Origin: Streptomyces paludis
GTDB lineage: Bacteria; Actinomycetota; Actinomycetes; Streptomycetales; Streptomycetaceae
NCBI RefSeq assembly: GCF_003344965.1
Contig: NZ_CP031194.1
Location: forward strand, 1 to 64,000
Direction of reading: 5' to 3'
Length of the DNA: 64,000 nucleotides
The translations under genes were made by a program, and so were the position numbers. Shown here in pieces: positions 17,092-26,044 of the stretch; positions within the stretch are counted from its first letter, which is position 1; each line of letters begins with the position of its first letter. The notes below the pieces were generated by a model that was not told where the DNA came from, made no database searches, and saw only the letters and a list, made by a program, of their open reading frames with translations.

Positions 17092-19065
17092 TCAGAGAGG
17101 GACCAGGGTGATCTCGGTGGCCTTGACGCCGGTCCAGACGGGGACGCCCTCGGCGAGCCGGAGTTCGGCGGCGGCCTCGGGGGTGATCTCGGCGACCAGG
17201 TCGGGGGTCTCGTCCGAGGTGATCAGGACCCGCAGCCGGCTGCCGAGGGCGGTGATCTCCCGTACGGTGCCCGGCCAGACGTTGCGGGGGCTGCCGCCGG
17301 GCCGCTCCCGGTGTACGGAGACGGCCTCGGGCCCGATGATCGCGAGCGCGGCGGCGCCCTCGGCCGGCGGCTCGGCGACGACCAGCCGGCCGCCCCCGGT
17401 GAGCAGGAAGCCGTCCGGTCCCGAGACACCGGCCCAGGCGTTGCGGCCGAGCATCCGGGCCACCCACGGCGAGCGCGGACGGCGGGTCACCTCGGCGGGC
17501 GGGGCGTCCTGGAGGACACGCCCCTCGTCGAGCACGAGGACGCGGTCCGCCAGTGAAACGGCCTCCACCGGGTCGTGGGTGACGATCAGACAGACCCCGC
17601 CGAAGCGGTCGAGGTGGCCGCGCAGTGTGTGCCGCACCTGGGCTCGGGTGGTCTGGTCGAGGGCCGCCAGCGGCTCGTCCAGGAGCAGCAGCCGGGGCCG
17701 CGCGGCGAGCGCGCGGGCCAGCGCGACGCGCTGCGCCTGGCCGCCGGAGACCTGGTGCGGCCTGCGGTGGGCGAGATGGCCGACGCCCAGCCGGTCGAGC
17801 CACGACTGCGCCGCGCGGCGGGCCTCGGCACGCGGAACGCCGTGCGCGCGCAGTCCGTACGCCGTGTTGGAGAGCGCGCTGAGATGCGGGAAGAGCGCGC
17901 CGTTCTGCGGGACCCAGGCGACCCGGCGGCGGTGCGGCGGCAGCGCGGTGACATCGAGGTCACCGAGGCGGAGCGCGGCGTGCGCGCGGGGGGTCAGCCC
18001 GAGGAGGGCGCGCAGCAGGGTGGTCTTCCCGGCGCCGTTGGGGCCGACGACGGCGATGGTGGTGCCGGGGTCCGCGTCCAGTGTGAGCCGGTTGAAGCCG
18101 GTGACCTCGGCGTGCAGCGACCAGCGGGCGTCCGGGTCCGGCGGTACGGGGACCTCGGCGGGCACGGCGGCGGGCACGGCGGGCGCCGCTCCCCCGGCGG
18201 CCGGGGGCTCCGTACCGGCGGCTTCGTCCGGCAGCGGGCCGCGGTCCGCCCGGCGGTCGGCGCTCCCGCCGGTCCAGCGCCCGCGCAGCGCGATCAGCAC
18301 GGCCATGGCGATGGCGAGGAGCAGCAGCGACACGGAGGTCGCCGCCTCGGGCGAGTCCTGGAGCAGCAGATAGACCTGGAGCGGCAGGGTCTGGGTGGTG
18401 CCGGGGAGGTTGCCCGCGAAGGTGATCGTGGCGCCGAACTCGCCGAGGGCCCGCGCCCAGGTCAGGGCGGCGCCCGCGGCGAGTCCGGGGGCGACCATGG
18501 GGAGGGTGACGGTACGGAACACCCGGACCGGTGAGGCGCCCAGGGAGGCGGCGGTCTCCTCGTAGGCGGGCCGCAGTCCGGCCAGGGCGCCTTCGAGGCT
18601 GATGACGAGGAAGGGCATCGCGACGAAGGTCGCGGCGATCACCGCGCCCGAGGTGTGGAACGGCAGGGTGATGCCGAAGGTGCCCTCCAGCCAGGGCCCG
18701 AGCAGCCCCCGGCGGCCGAAGCCGAGCAGCAGGGCGACACCGCCGACGGTGGGCGGCAGCACCATCGGCAGCAGCACCAGTGTGCGGACGAGCGTCTTGC
18801 CGGGGAACGGCACCCGGGCCAGCAGCCAGGCCAGCGGCACCCCGAGCAGCAGCGAGAGGCCGAGCGCCCAGAAGGAGACGAGCAGCGAGAGCCTGAGCGC
18901 CTGGAGCACGCCGGGGCTGGTGAGATGCGTACCGAGGTCGCCCCACGGGGTGCGGACGAGGATGCCGATCAGCGGCAGCAGCAGGAACGCGATCGCGAGC
19001 AGCGCGGGAAGCGCCAGGGCGACGGGGGCGCCCAATCTGCCGGTGCGGGTACGGGGGCGGGTCAT
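17092..19065 (-). CDS. modBC: Molybdate ABC transporter, permease-ATPase fusion
   Basis: 657 residues joining what are usually two proteins. Residues 1-265 are the ModB permease with the EAA loop EETAASLGASPVRVFRTVTLP and the WARALGEFGATITFAGN signature. A Pro/Ala linker (about 266-312) leads to the ModC ATPase: Walker A GPNGAGKT, Q-loop WVPQNGALFPHL, signature VSGGQAQRVALARAL, Walker B LLLLDEPLAALD and switch histidine in IVTHDP. The final 70 residues are a TOBE (molybdate-sensing) domain. It lies 72 bases downstream of modA in the same direction. The fusion fixes permease:ATPase stoichiometry at 1:1. Confidence 0.93.
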   Translation of the reverse strand: MTRPRTRTGRLGAPVALALPALLAIAFLLLPLIGILVRTPWGDLGTHLTSPGVLQALRLSLLVSFWALGLSLLLGVPLAWLLARVPFPGKTLVRTLVLLPMVLPPTVGGVALLLGFGRRGLLGPWLEGTFGITLPFHTSGAVIAATFVAMPFLVISLEGALAGLRPAYEETAASLGASPVRVFRTVTLPMVAPGLAAGAALTWARALGEFGATITFAGNLPGTTQTLPLQVYLLLQDSPEAATSVSLLLLAIAMAVLIALRGRWTGGSADRRADRGPLPDEAAGTEPPAAGGAAPAVPAAVPAEVPVPPDPDARWSLHAEVTGFNRLTLDADPGTTIAVVGPNGAGKTTLLRALLGLTPRAHAALRLGDLDVTALPPHRRRVAWVPQNGALFPHLSALSNTAYGLRAHGVPRAEARRAAQSWLDRLGVGHLAHRRPHQVSGGQAQRVALARALAARPRLLLLDEPLAALDQTTRAQVRHTLRGHLDRFGGVCLIVTHDPVEAVSLADRVLVLDEGRVLQDAPPAEVTRRPRSPWVARMLGRNAWAGVSGPDGFLLTGGGRLVVAEPPAEGAAALAIIGPEAVSVHRERPGGSPRNVWPGTVREITALGSRLRVLITSDETPDLVAEITPEAAAELRLAEGVPVWTGVKATEITLVPL

Positions 19066-19137
19066 CGGGGTTCCTGGGCTCGGGGCGGAGGGGTACGGGC
19101 GCGGGCTCGGGCCGTGCCCGTACGGTCCGGGCGGTCG

Positions 19138-19965
19138 TTACGGCTTCTGGAAGCCGGCCGCCTGGAGGATCTTCTGTGCCTCGGGGCCGCTGAGCCACGC
19201 CACGAACGCGGCGGCGGCCTCGGCGTGCTTGGACGTCTTGAGCGTGGCGGCCGGGTAGTCGGCGATGGCGTTCTGCGCGTCCGGGATCTCGATGGCGTCG
19301 ACCTTGTCGGTCGCGGAGGCGGCGTCGGTCTTGTAGACGATGCCCGCGTCGGCCTCGCCCAGTTCGACCTTGCTGAGCACGGCGCGGACGTTCGGCTCCT
19401 CGGAGACCGGCTTCACCGTGATCTTCTGCGCGTCCAGCACCTGCCGGCTGTAGCGGCCGACCGGCACCTCGGGCGCCGCCAGGACGACCTTCAGCTTGGT
19501 GTCGGCGAGGTCCTTGAGGCTGTTGATCTTGTCGGGGTTGCCCTCGCCGGTGGCGATCACGAGCCGGTTCTTGGCGATGATCTCGGGGGTGCCGGTGTCG
19601 GACGCGAGGCCGTCCATGGTCTTGGTGTCGGCGGTGACCAGGGCGTCGGCCGGGGCGCCCTGCTTGACCTGGGCGGCCAGCTCCTGGGAGCCGGCGAAGG
19701 AGAACGTCACCTTTGTGCCCGGGTGCTCCTTCTCGTAGGCGGCGCCCGCCGTCTTGAACACGTCGGTCAGCGACGCGGCGGCCAGCACGGTGAGATTCGC
19801 CTTGGGCACACCGGTCGACGAGGCGCCGGCGCCCGCGCCGGAGTCCTCGCTGTCCCCGCCGCCACAGGCGGACAGCGGTACGAGCAGGGCGGCGGTGACG
19901 AGCGCGGCGGCGGCGCGGCGGCGGGGGGCGGCGAGGACGCGGAAGGAAACGGGGACGGAAGGCAT
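19138..19965 (-). CDS. modA: Molybdate-binding lipoprotein
   Basis: 275 residues from ATG 19965, with AAGGAG nine bases upstream. The lipobox LLVPLSAC puts the lipidated cysteine near residue 28. The mature protein starts [17 protein letters not shown], the ModA hallmark, with [23 protein letters not shown] forming the oxyanion pocket and GIVYKTDA later. It captures molybdate outside the membrane and delivers it to ModBC. It precedes modBC and follows the regulator gene; all three run leftwards as a probable operon. Confidence 0.94.
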   Translation of the reverse strand: MPSVPVSFRVLAAPRRRAAAALVTAALLVPLSACGGGDSEDSGAGAGASSTGVPKANLTVLAAASLTDVFKTAGAAYEKEHPGTKVTFSFAGSQELAAQVKQGAPADALVTADTKTMDGLASDTGTPEIIAKNRLVIATGEGNPDKINSLKDLADTKLKVVLAAPEVPVGRYSRQVLDAQKITVKPVSEEPNVRAVLSKVELGEADAGIVYKTDAASATDKVDAIEIPDAQNAIADYPAATLKTSKHAEAAAAFVAWLSGPEAQKILQAAGFQKP

Positions 19966-20093
19966 GACGGGGGACTCCTTGGCGGTACGGGCGCGGGAGG
20001 GCGCACGGACGAAGGGCGGCGACGACGGCGCGGCGGTGCGACGTCGACAGCAGGGGCAAGGGCGCGCGGCAGGGCGGGTCGGTCCGGGGCCGG

Positions 20094-20492
20094 TCACGTC
20101 CGGTCGATGAACACGCTGGTCGCCTTCACCCGGGCGGTGGCGCGCATGCCGACCTCCAGCCCCAGTTCCTCGACGGCTTCCCGGGTGAGCAGGGAGACCA
20201 GCCGGTGCGGTCCCGCCTGGATCTCCACCTGGGCCGCGACATCGCCGAGCGTGACGGCGGTGACGATACCGGGGAACGCGTTGCGCGCGGAGGTGAACGC
20301 GACGTCGTCCTCACCGGCGGCGGCGCTCTGCCCAACCTCGACGGAGAAGGCCGCGAGCGCGCGGCCGTCGATGAGCCGGCGGCCGCTCTCGTCACGATGG
20401 GTCTCGACCCGGCCGGCGTCGGCCCAGCGGCGCGCGGTATCGGGACTCACGCCGAGGAGCCGGGCCGCCTGACCGATGGTGTAGGACTGCAT
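20094..20492 (-). CDS. MerR-like HTH regulator with TOBE (molybdate-binding) domain
   Basis: 132 residues. Residues 1-55 are a MerR/excisionase-type winged helix ([24 protein letters not shown]); residues 65-132 form a single TOBE/Mop domain ([43 protein letters not shown] in part), so DNA binding and molybdate sensing are on one chain. This is not the E. coli ModE layout but is the common actinobacterial substitute. The ATG at 20492 sits right after a -10-like element, which suggests a leaderless mRNA. As first gene of the leftward mod cluster it probably autoregulates the operon. Confidence 0.85.
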   Translation of the reverse strand: MQSYTIGQAARLLGVSPDTARRWADAGRVETHRDESGRRLIDGRALAAFSVEVGQSAAAGEDDVAFTSARNAFPGIVTAVTLGDVAAQVEIQAGPHRLVSLLTREAVEELGLEVGMRATARVKATSVFIDRT

Positions 20493-20536
20493 ATGCGACA
20501 AGATAGGCCGCATTCGCTCGCATTTACAATCCGCAT
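20493..20536 (-). promoter_or_regulatory. Leaderless promoter of the mod operon with CGCAT repeats
   Basis: Read on the minus strand, TTGTAA (20529-20524), an 18-base spacer and TATCTT (20505-20500) form a sigma-70-like promoter whose expected start point falls on or next to the regulator ATG. CGCAT pentamers at 20509-20513, 20519-20523 and 20532-20536 plus the inverted ATGCG at 20493-20497 surround it. They are candidate half-sites for the MerR-like/TOBE protein; that is inference from position. Confidence 0.5.
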
Positions 20537-20708
20537 AAGGATGTTTGAGCGCAGATGAGACCCGGGCAGCGGTCGCGGGCGGCACGGGCGGACGGCCCGG
20601 TTCCTCCGGCCCCGCTCGCCCTCGTACGGCTACAGTGCGCTTACAGATCGGGGCGAATCCGGCATATGACCGCCGCCCCGCCGGCACCAGGCTCCGAGGG
20701 GTCCTCGT

Positions 20709-20924
20709 ATGAGACTGAGCATCCGCAACCAGCTCCCGGGCACGGTCATCTCCGTCACCCCCGGCGAGGTCATGGCCGTCGTCAAGGTGCGGCTGACCGG
20801 CGGTCAGGAGATCACGTCCGCCATCACGCTGGAGGCGGCCGGGGCGCTGGATCTGGCGCCCGGCACCGCCGTACACGCGCTGATCAAGTCCACGGAGGTC
20901 GCGCTGGCGACGGACGGGGACTGA
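20709..20924 (+). CDS. mop: Molbindin (single TOBE/Mop domain)
   Basis: 71 residues, one Mop domain from end to end: MRLSIRNQLPGTVISVTPGEVMAVVKVRL...TSAITLEAAGALDLAPGTAVHALIKSTEVALAT. Proteins of this size assemble as hexamers that store or buffer molybdate in the cytoplasm. GAGGGG precedes the ATG. It is divergent from the mod operon across 216 bases, so a shared regulatory region is plausible. Confidence 0.93.
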   Translation: MRLSIRNQLPGTVISVTPGEVMAVVKVRLTGGQEITSAITLEAAGALDLAPGTAVHALIKSTEVALATDGD

Positions 20925-20948
20925 CGGACCCGCGATCCTGCCGGGCCG

Positions 20949-22127
20949 TCAGCGCTTGACGGACCGCAGGATGACGAACTTCGGGTCGCTGGTGACGGTC
21001 TCGCAGTTGCCGAAGAGACGGCGGAGTTTGACGTGGTAGCCGAGGTGCCGGTTGCCGACGACCCAGAGTTCGCCGCCGGGGCGCAGCGCCGCGCGGGAGC
21101 CGGTGAACATGCGCCAGGCCGTGGCGTCGGTCGTCGACTGGTGGGTGTGGAACGGCGGGTTGTTCAGGACGAGGTCGGCCGTGCCCGGCGGGATGTCGTT
21201 GAGGCTGTCGCCGAGGACGAACTCGGCCGCCGTGCCCGCGTCGACGTTCTTGCGGAAGGTCGCCTCGGCGGAGGCGACCGCCGAGAAGGACTCGTCGATG
21301 AAGGTCACCCGGGCGGCCGGGTTGTCCAGCGCCGCCGCCGTGCCGACCACACCGTTGCCGCAGCCGAGGTCGATGACATGCTCGGGGCCCTGCCGGTGCG
21401 GCAGATGGCGCAGCAGGAAGCGGGTGCCGATGTCGAGCCGCTCGGCGCAGAAGATGCCCGCGTGGTTGACGACGGTACAGCCCGAGACGGCGCCGATCCC
21501 GTCGGGCAGCGCGTAGCTGTGCGGCCAGGGGCTGGGGGTCCGTACCCGGCCGGGCGCGGGCGAGCAGAAGATCAGCCGGGCCTTGCGGACGGCGAGGGAG
21601 GTGGTGGTCGGGCCGAGGATCTGCTCGAAGAGCTTCAGGGTGGAGGTGTGGATCTCGGTGACGCGTCCGGTGGCCAGCACCACGGTGCCGGGGTGGATGC
21701 CCGGGGCCAGCCGGTGCAGCTGGTCCGCGAGCAGCGCGAGGCTCTTGGGGATCCGGACGATCAGCACATCGGTCCGCTCGGGCGGGGTGTCCCGCGCGGA
21801 GCGCAGCCGTACGGTGTCCGGGGCGATGCCCGCGCGCCTGAGGTTGGCGCGGGTGGCCTGCTGGGTCAGGTACGAGTCGGTGATCTGTGTCAGCGGGCCC
21901 GCGTCGACCAGGTCGAGCCGGTGGGCGGCCAGCGCCGTGGTGAGGGCGCCCCACCGGTCCCCCACGACGACCACGGAGCCGGACAGGTCCGTGGGCTCCG
22001 TATCCGTTCCGCCGAGGTGCCCCAGCAGGTAGTCGTCGGCGGCGTCCCACGCGCGCAGGGTCTCGCGGGGATGCTCGGGGAAGCGGGTGAGGCCGAAGTC
22101 GCCCCAGGGCGTCGTCAAACGGTTCAT
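20949..22127 (-). CDS. rlmG: 23S rRNA (guanine-N2) methyltransferase, RlmG-like
   Basis: 392 residues, comparable to the 378 of E. coli RlmG. There are two related Rossmann domains; the active C-terminal one has motif I VIDLGCGNGVVG (near 245) and motif IV LVLNNPPFHTHQ (near 320), where NPPF marks exocyclic-amine methylation. RlmG modifies G1835 of 23S rRNA. RsmC, the 16S enzyme, shares the two-domain plan and is the main alternative, but the length and N-terminus favour RlmG. Its stop faces the molbindin stop 24 bases away. Confidence 0.82.
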   Translation of the reverse strand: MNRLTTPWGDFGLTRFPEHPRETLRAWDAADDYLLGHLGGTDTEPTDLSGSVVVVGDRWGALTTALAAHRLDLVDAGPLTQITDSYLTQQATRANLRRAGIAPDTVRLRSARDTPPERTDVLIVRIPKSLALLADQLHRLAPGIHPGTVVLATGRVTEIHTSTLKLFEQILGPTTTSLAVRKARLIFCSPAPGRVRTPSPWPHSYALPDGIGAVSGCTVVNHAGIFCAERLDIGTRFLLRHLPHRQGPEHVIDLGCGNGVVGTAAALDNPAARVTFIDESFSAVASAEATFRKNVDAGTAAEFVLGDSLNDIPPGTADLVLNNPPFHTHQSTTDATAWRMFTGSRAALRPGGELWVVGNRHLGYHVKLRRLFGNCETVTSDPKFVILRSVKR

Positions 22128-22244
22128 CGTGTGCCCAGGCTAACCGCCCGGACGGCCGGCTCCCGCCGCGCGGACCGGATCGCGCCCGCCGTCCCGCCTC
22201 TTCGCGCGGCCTCTCAGGTGGGCGCCCCGGCCTCCGGTTCCTTG

Positions 22245-22402
22245 GACCGACCGTCACATGGGGGGGCGGCGTCACGGGGCCGGCACGCACATCTGCGGCG
22301 TTGTCGTCGGTCACGATGGCTCCGCCATCACTCCCTCCTCCGCCTTGCAGCTGCACGCACCAGCCCCCGCTCCTTCACCCACCCCCCATGTGACGGTCGG
22401 TC
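22245..22402 (-). repeat. Palindromic element A with conserved wobble stem
   Basis: The ends are a perfect 21-bp inverted repeat (22245-22265 and 22382-22402, GACCGACCGTCACATGGG plus further G). Inside, on the minus strand, the arms at 22361-22341 (GGTGCGTGC-AGCT-GCAAGGCG) and 22300-22282 (CGCCGC-AGAT-GTGCGTGCC) pair as in elements B and C, with an outer GGGGCTGG/CCGGCCCC stem and an apical GATGGC-TCC-GCCATC hairpin (22315-22329). The right terminal repeat overlaps the 3' end of the 82-residue ORF. No transposase is encoded. Confidence 0.85.
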
Positions 22403-22623
22403 TTAGGGCCCCGGGCCAGATCGAGGGCCTCCTGCGCCTGGCCGAGGCTGAGCACGGCGGCGAATTCGGCGCGCGCGATCGCCAGGACCGTCTCGGCGTC
22501 GGCCGGTGGATGGGGGTGGTCGCGCAGCGCGATGTCCGCGGCGGCGCGGGCGAGCAGATCGTCGTCCGGGGCGGCCCCGGGCTGGGACATGGTGCGCAGG
22601 ACCTGGTGCCAGAGTCCGGCCAT
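22375..22623 (-). CDS. Small hypothetical protein, 3' end inside element A
   Basis: 82 residues starting 4 bases after the TetR gene stop, so co-transcribed with it. The body (MAGLWHQVLRTMSQPG...AETVLAIARAEFAAVLSLGQAQEALDL) is a short helical protein I do not recognise. The last eight or so residues (KTDRHMGGG) and the stop are encoded by the right terminal repeat of palindromic element A, so the original C-terminus may have been replaced when the element arrived. Confidence 0.6.
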   Translation of the reverse strand: MAGLWHQVLRTMSQPGAAPDDDLLARAAADIALRDHPHPPADAETVLAIARAEFAAVLSLGQAQEALDLARGPKTDRHMGGG

Positions 22624-22627
22624 CGCG

Positions 22628-23443
22628 TCAGTTCCCTTCGTCCGGGGGGTGGCCGGCCGCGGTGGTGTCGTCCGCGGCGATACCGAGGGTGGCGAGTGTG
22701 TGGTGGACGAGTTCGTCCGCGAGGAGTTCCCGCGAGAGCGAGGCGCTGTTGCGGGTCCAGTGCGCCACCAGCTCGTTGACGGCGCCGGTGAGGGCGACCA
22801 TCGCGAGGCCGTAGTCGCGCGGCGGGGCCTCGCCGCGGGCCACGGCCCGCTCGGCCTCCGCGGTCAGGAAGCCGCTCCACAGACCGCGCCAGAGCAGCCG
22901 CTGCTCCTCGACCGCGCGGCCGGCACCGACGACCTCGACGAACGCCATCCGGGCCGCCGCGGTCTCGCCGGTGACGGCGGCGGCGTAGGCGCGGCCCAGC
23001 TCGGTGATGCGCTCGCGGGTGCCTGCGGACTCCAGCCGGGGGTCGCTGAGCACGGTCAGGGTGGCTTCCATTCCGGCGCGGGCCACCTCGTTGTGCAGGG
23101 CGATCAGCAGCGCCTCGCGGCCCTCGAACTCCTCGTAGAAGGCGCGGACGGGAACATGTGCCGTGCCGCAGATCCGCTCGACGGAGGTGGCCGGGTAGCC
23201 GCGGGTGGTGAACAGCTCGGTCGCGGTCGCGAGCAGCCGCTCCCGGCGCAGCGCCCGGTGTTCCCGGCCCGCGTGGGCCTGGTCGGCGTCGGTACGGGCG
23301 GGGGCCGGGACGGTGGCGTCCGTACGGAGCCGGTCACCGTCCGGGGCGGCCCGGTCGTCGTGCGTACGGGGCGTGGGGGTACGGGGCGCGGGGGCGTCCG
23401 GCCGTACCGGTGACACGCCCGTCGCCTCTCGGCCATGCTCCAT
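22628..23443 (-). CDS. TetR-family transcriptional regulator
   Basis: 271 residues from ATG 23443, with GGGAGG upstream. A long disordered, Pro/Arg-rich N-terminal tail (about 1-60) precedes the TetR helix-turn-helix (RERLLATATELFTTRGYPATSVERICGTAHVPVRAFYEEFEGREALLIALH in outline, about 68-118). The C-terminal ligand-binding domain is all-helical. The target is unknown; the divergent DUF2252 gene 269 bases away and the downstream 82-residue ORF are the natural candidates. Confidence 0.88.
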   Translation of the reverse strand: MEHGREATGVSPVRPDAPAPRTPTPRTHDDRAAPDGDRLRTDATVPAPARTDADQAHAGREHRALRRERLLATATELFTTRGYPATSVERICGTAHVPVRAFYEEFEGREALLIALHNEVARAGMEATLTVLSDPRLESAGTRERITELGRAYAAAVTGETAAARMAFVEVVGAGRAVEEQRLLWRGLWSGFLTAEAERAVARGEAPPRDYGLAMVALTGAVNELVAHWTRNSASLSRELLADELVHHTLATLGIAADDTTAAGHPPDEGN

Positions 23444-23712
23444 CCGACCTCCCCGAATCGCCCTGTGAACGCACGGTGCCGGCACCGGTGAGAGCGCCTG
23501 TCGAGCATGCCACGCGCGGCCCGCCGACACGCCCTGTTCCACAAATGCACTCCCGATCGCAAGAACACACGAATCGCTGCGCTCCTTCCACAACCGCCGG
23601 CTCCAGGGAAATCACTCGAACGGACGTCACACCGGGCGGCGTCGGGGCGGGGGCGGGACGCTGGCCTGACCGGCCGTTGCCCCGGCCGGCCGATCCGGCG
23701 AGAGGGGTGCGG

Positions 23713-25041
23713 ATGACCACTCCCGCCGACCGGGCCGAGCGCGGCCGGGCCGCCCGCCGGCAGGCCACCCGGTCCTCGCACGGACTGTGGATCCCGGCGG
23801 CCGACCGGCCCGATCCGCTCACCGTGCTGGCGCGGCAGGCGGCCGGCCGGGTCCCGGAGCTGCTGCCGCTGCGCTACCGGCGCATGGCCGCCTCCCCGTT
23901 CGCCTTCCTGCGCGGAGCCGCCGCCGTCATGGCGGGCGATCTGGCCACCCAGCCGCGCACGGGACTGACCGTCCAGCTCTGCGGCAACGCGCATCTGCTG
24001 AACTTCGGTGTGTTCGCCGCGCCCGGGCGCGCCCCGCTCTTCGACATCGACGACTTCGACGAGACGCTCCCGGGCCCCTTCGAGTGGGATGTGAAGCGGC
24101 TCGCCGCGAGTGTCGCGGTGGCCGCCCTCGGCAACGGCCACTCCGAGGCGCACGCGCGGCGCGCCGTCCGCGCGGGCGCCGAGGCGTACCGGACGTCGAT
24201 GCGGCGGCTGGCGCCGCTCGGCGAACTCGACGTCTGGTACGAGCGGATCGACACCGCCGGCATCCTGCCGCGCGTACGGGCGGCACACCGTCCGCGCGCG
24301 GCGGCCGGCCCGGACGGCGAGCCGTTCCGGACCTGTCTGCGGACGCTGGACCGGCTGACCGACGCGCCCGGCGGCCGGCGCCGGATCGCCCCCGATCCGC
24401 CGCTGCTGGAGCCGGTGAGCCGGATCGATCTGGCGATGCTGCGCCGTGTCTTCATCGGGTACCGCAGCACGCTGCCCGAGGAACGGCGGCTGCTCCTGGA
24501 CCGGTTCCGGTTCGTGGACGCGGCCCGGAAGGTGGCGGGGGTGGGCGGGGTCGGCGCCCGCTGCTTCCTGGTGCTGCTGGAGGGGCGGGGCGCCGGTGAT
24601 CCGCTGTTCCTCCAGATCAAGGAGGCGGGGCGGTCCGTGCTCGAACCCCATCTCCAGCAGAGCGCGTACACGCACCAGGGCCACCGGGTGGTGGCGGGTC
24701 AGCGGCTGCTCCAGGCGGCGGGGGACATCTTCCTCGGCTGGGTGACGGCGCCCGAGGGGCGGCAGTTCTACTGGCGGCAGCTGCGGGACCGGAGAGGGGC
24801 CGAGGAGGGGGAGGACATGGCGCCGGCCCTGCTGCACGACTACGCGCGGCTGTGCGGCGCCGCGCTGGCCCGCGCGCACGCCCGCTCCGGCGACCGGATC
24901 GCCATCGCCCACTACCTGGGCGCCTCCGATGTCTTCGACCGCGCCGTCGCCGACTTCGCCCTGCGCTACACGGCCCGGAACGCGGCGGACCACGCGGCCC
25001 TCGTCGCGGCGGTCGCGGCGGGCCGCGTCCCCGTCGCCTGA
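23713..25041 (+). CDS. DUF2252 family protein
   Basis: 442 residues from ATG 23713, with AGAGGGG upstream. DUF2252 features run along the chain: RMAASPFAFLRGAAAVMAGDLA, LCGNAHLLNFGVFAAP, LFDIDDFDETLPGPFEWDVKRLAAS and LFLQIKEAGRSVLEPH, then ARSGDRIAIAHYLGASDVFDRAVADFA. The fold resembles aminoglycoside phosphotransferases/kinases (an N-G-H...D-x-D arrangement), but no reaction has been established for the family. It is cytoplasmic, with no signal or membrane segment, and convergent with the DUF4118 gene. Confidence 0.85.
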   Translation: MTTPADRAERGRAARRQATRSSHGLWIPAADRPDPLTVLARQAAGRVPELLPLRYRRMAASPFAFLRGAAAVMAGDLATQPRTGLTVQLCGNAHLLNFGVFAAPGRAPLFDIDDFDETLPGPFEWDVKRLAASVAVAALGNGHSEAHARRAVRAGAEAYRTSMRRLAPLGELDVWYERIDTAGILPRVRAAHRPRAAAGPDGEPFRTCLRTLDRLTDAPGGRRRIAPDPPLLEPVSRIDLAMLRRVFIGYRSTLPEERRLLLDRFRFVDAARKVAGVGGVGARCFLVLLEGRGAGDPLFLQIKEAGRSVLEPHLQQSAYTHQGHRVVAGQRLLQAAGDIFLGWVTAPEGRQFYWRQLRDRRGAEEGEDMAPALLHDYARLCGAALARAHARSGDRIAIAHYLGASDVFDRAVADFALRYTARNAADHAALVAAVAAGRVPVA

Positions 25042-25070
25042 CGGCCGTTCCCCCGTGCCGGTCCGGCCGG

Positions 25071-25832
25071 TCAGCGGTCGAGCGCCGGGCCCGCCGTGTC
25101 GAGTGCCGCGCCCGTGTCGTCGGCCAGTGTGACGGCGACCTGCCGGGCCTGGCGGGACGGGACGGTGCCGGGGGTGGGCCGGAGCATGAAGCGGCCGAGG
25201 TAGTGGCCGTTGCTCGCGGCGCGCAGTTCGATCTCGCCCGCCGGCCAGCCGAGCCGTTCGAGGTCCCATGTCCGGTGGTCCACGACGACGGTGCCGTCCT
25301 GTTCGAGCCGGGCCGGGTGGCCGAGCAGGGTGCCGTACTCGAAGCGGCAGCCGCGCAGCCGCAGGATCTCGGTGAGATGGCGGCCGACCTGGTCGACGAC
25401 GGTGTCGGGGGCACCGGGCGACCGGGCGAGCCGGGCGGTGTCGTGGATCCTGGCGAGCAGACCGGCGTCGACGACCGTCATGACGCGCAGCCGCCGGGCC
25501 CTGGCCGCCAGTTGCGACACGGCGAGCCCCACCACCAGCAGCAGGACGGCGGTCACGATGTCGTGGGAGCCGGTGATGGTGAGCCGCCCGTACGGCCGGG
25601 TCAGGAAGAGGTCGTACCAGAGGGCCGCCGACAGTCCGGCGAGCGCGCCCGCGAGCCGGCTGCCCAGCGCCGCGACCGCCACGACGGCCACGACCAGGAC
25701 CAGCGCCGCATCGGCGCCGGCCACGCCCGTACGCCACGGCACCAGCAGCAGGGCGACGGCCAGTGTGGCGAGCGGCGCCACCAGGAGTGCGGCGCGATCG
25801 CGTGACGGCAGCCCCCGGAGCGGAAATCCCAT
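25071..25832 (-). CDS. DUF4118 membrane protein (KdpD-like membrane domain)
   Basis: 253 residues. Four hydrophobic segments in the first 110 residues with the linking ALWYDLFLTRPYGRLTI match DUF4118, the transmembrane module of the KdpD potassium sensor kinase. The remaining 140 residues are a soluble GAF-like region. The histidine-kinase core and the KdpD Usp/N-terminal domain are both missing, so this is a stand-alone membrane sensor-like protein of unknown output. No kdp genes are nearby. Confidence 0.8.
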   Translation of the reverse strand: MGFPLRGLPSRDRAALLVAPLATLAVALLLVPWRTGVAGADAALVLVVAVVAVAALGSRLAGALAGLSAALWYDLFLTRPYGRLTITGSHDIVTAVLLLVVGLAVSQLAARARRLRVMTVVDAGLLARIHDTARLARSPGAPDTVVDQVGRHLTEILRLRGCRFEYGTLLGHPARLEQDGTVVVDHRTWDLERLGWPAGEIELRAASNGHYLGRFMLRPTPGTVPSRQARQVAVTLADDTGAALDTAGPALDR

Positions 25833-26044
25833 GGTGCGCCTCGCTTCCTGCCCACGCCCCCGCCTCTCCAGCGTGCGCCCGGGGCGCCCGGCCGGGGCGG
25901 CGGGGCCACGGTCTTGACACCACTCTGCCGCGCGGCGGACGGACCTTGACGCGATGTTGACGGCGGCCGGTCGCGGCGGTGCGGTGACGGCGGTGGCGGC
26001 GGGCGGCGGCGCGTGTGATACGCCTGCGTGTCATGGAGGATCTG

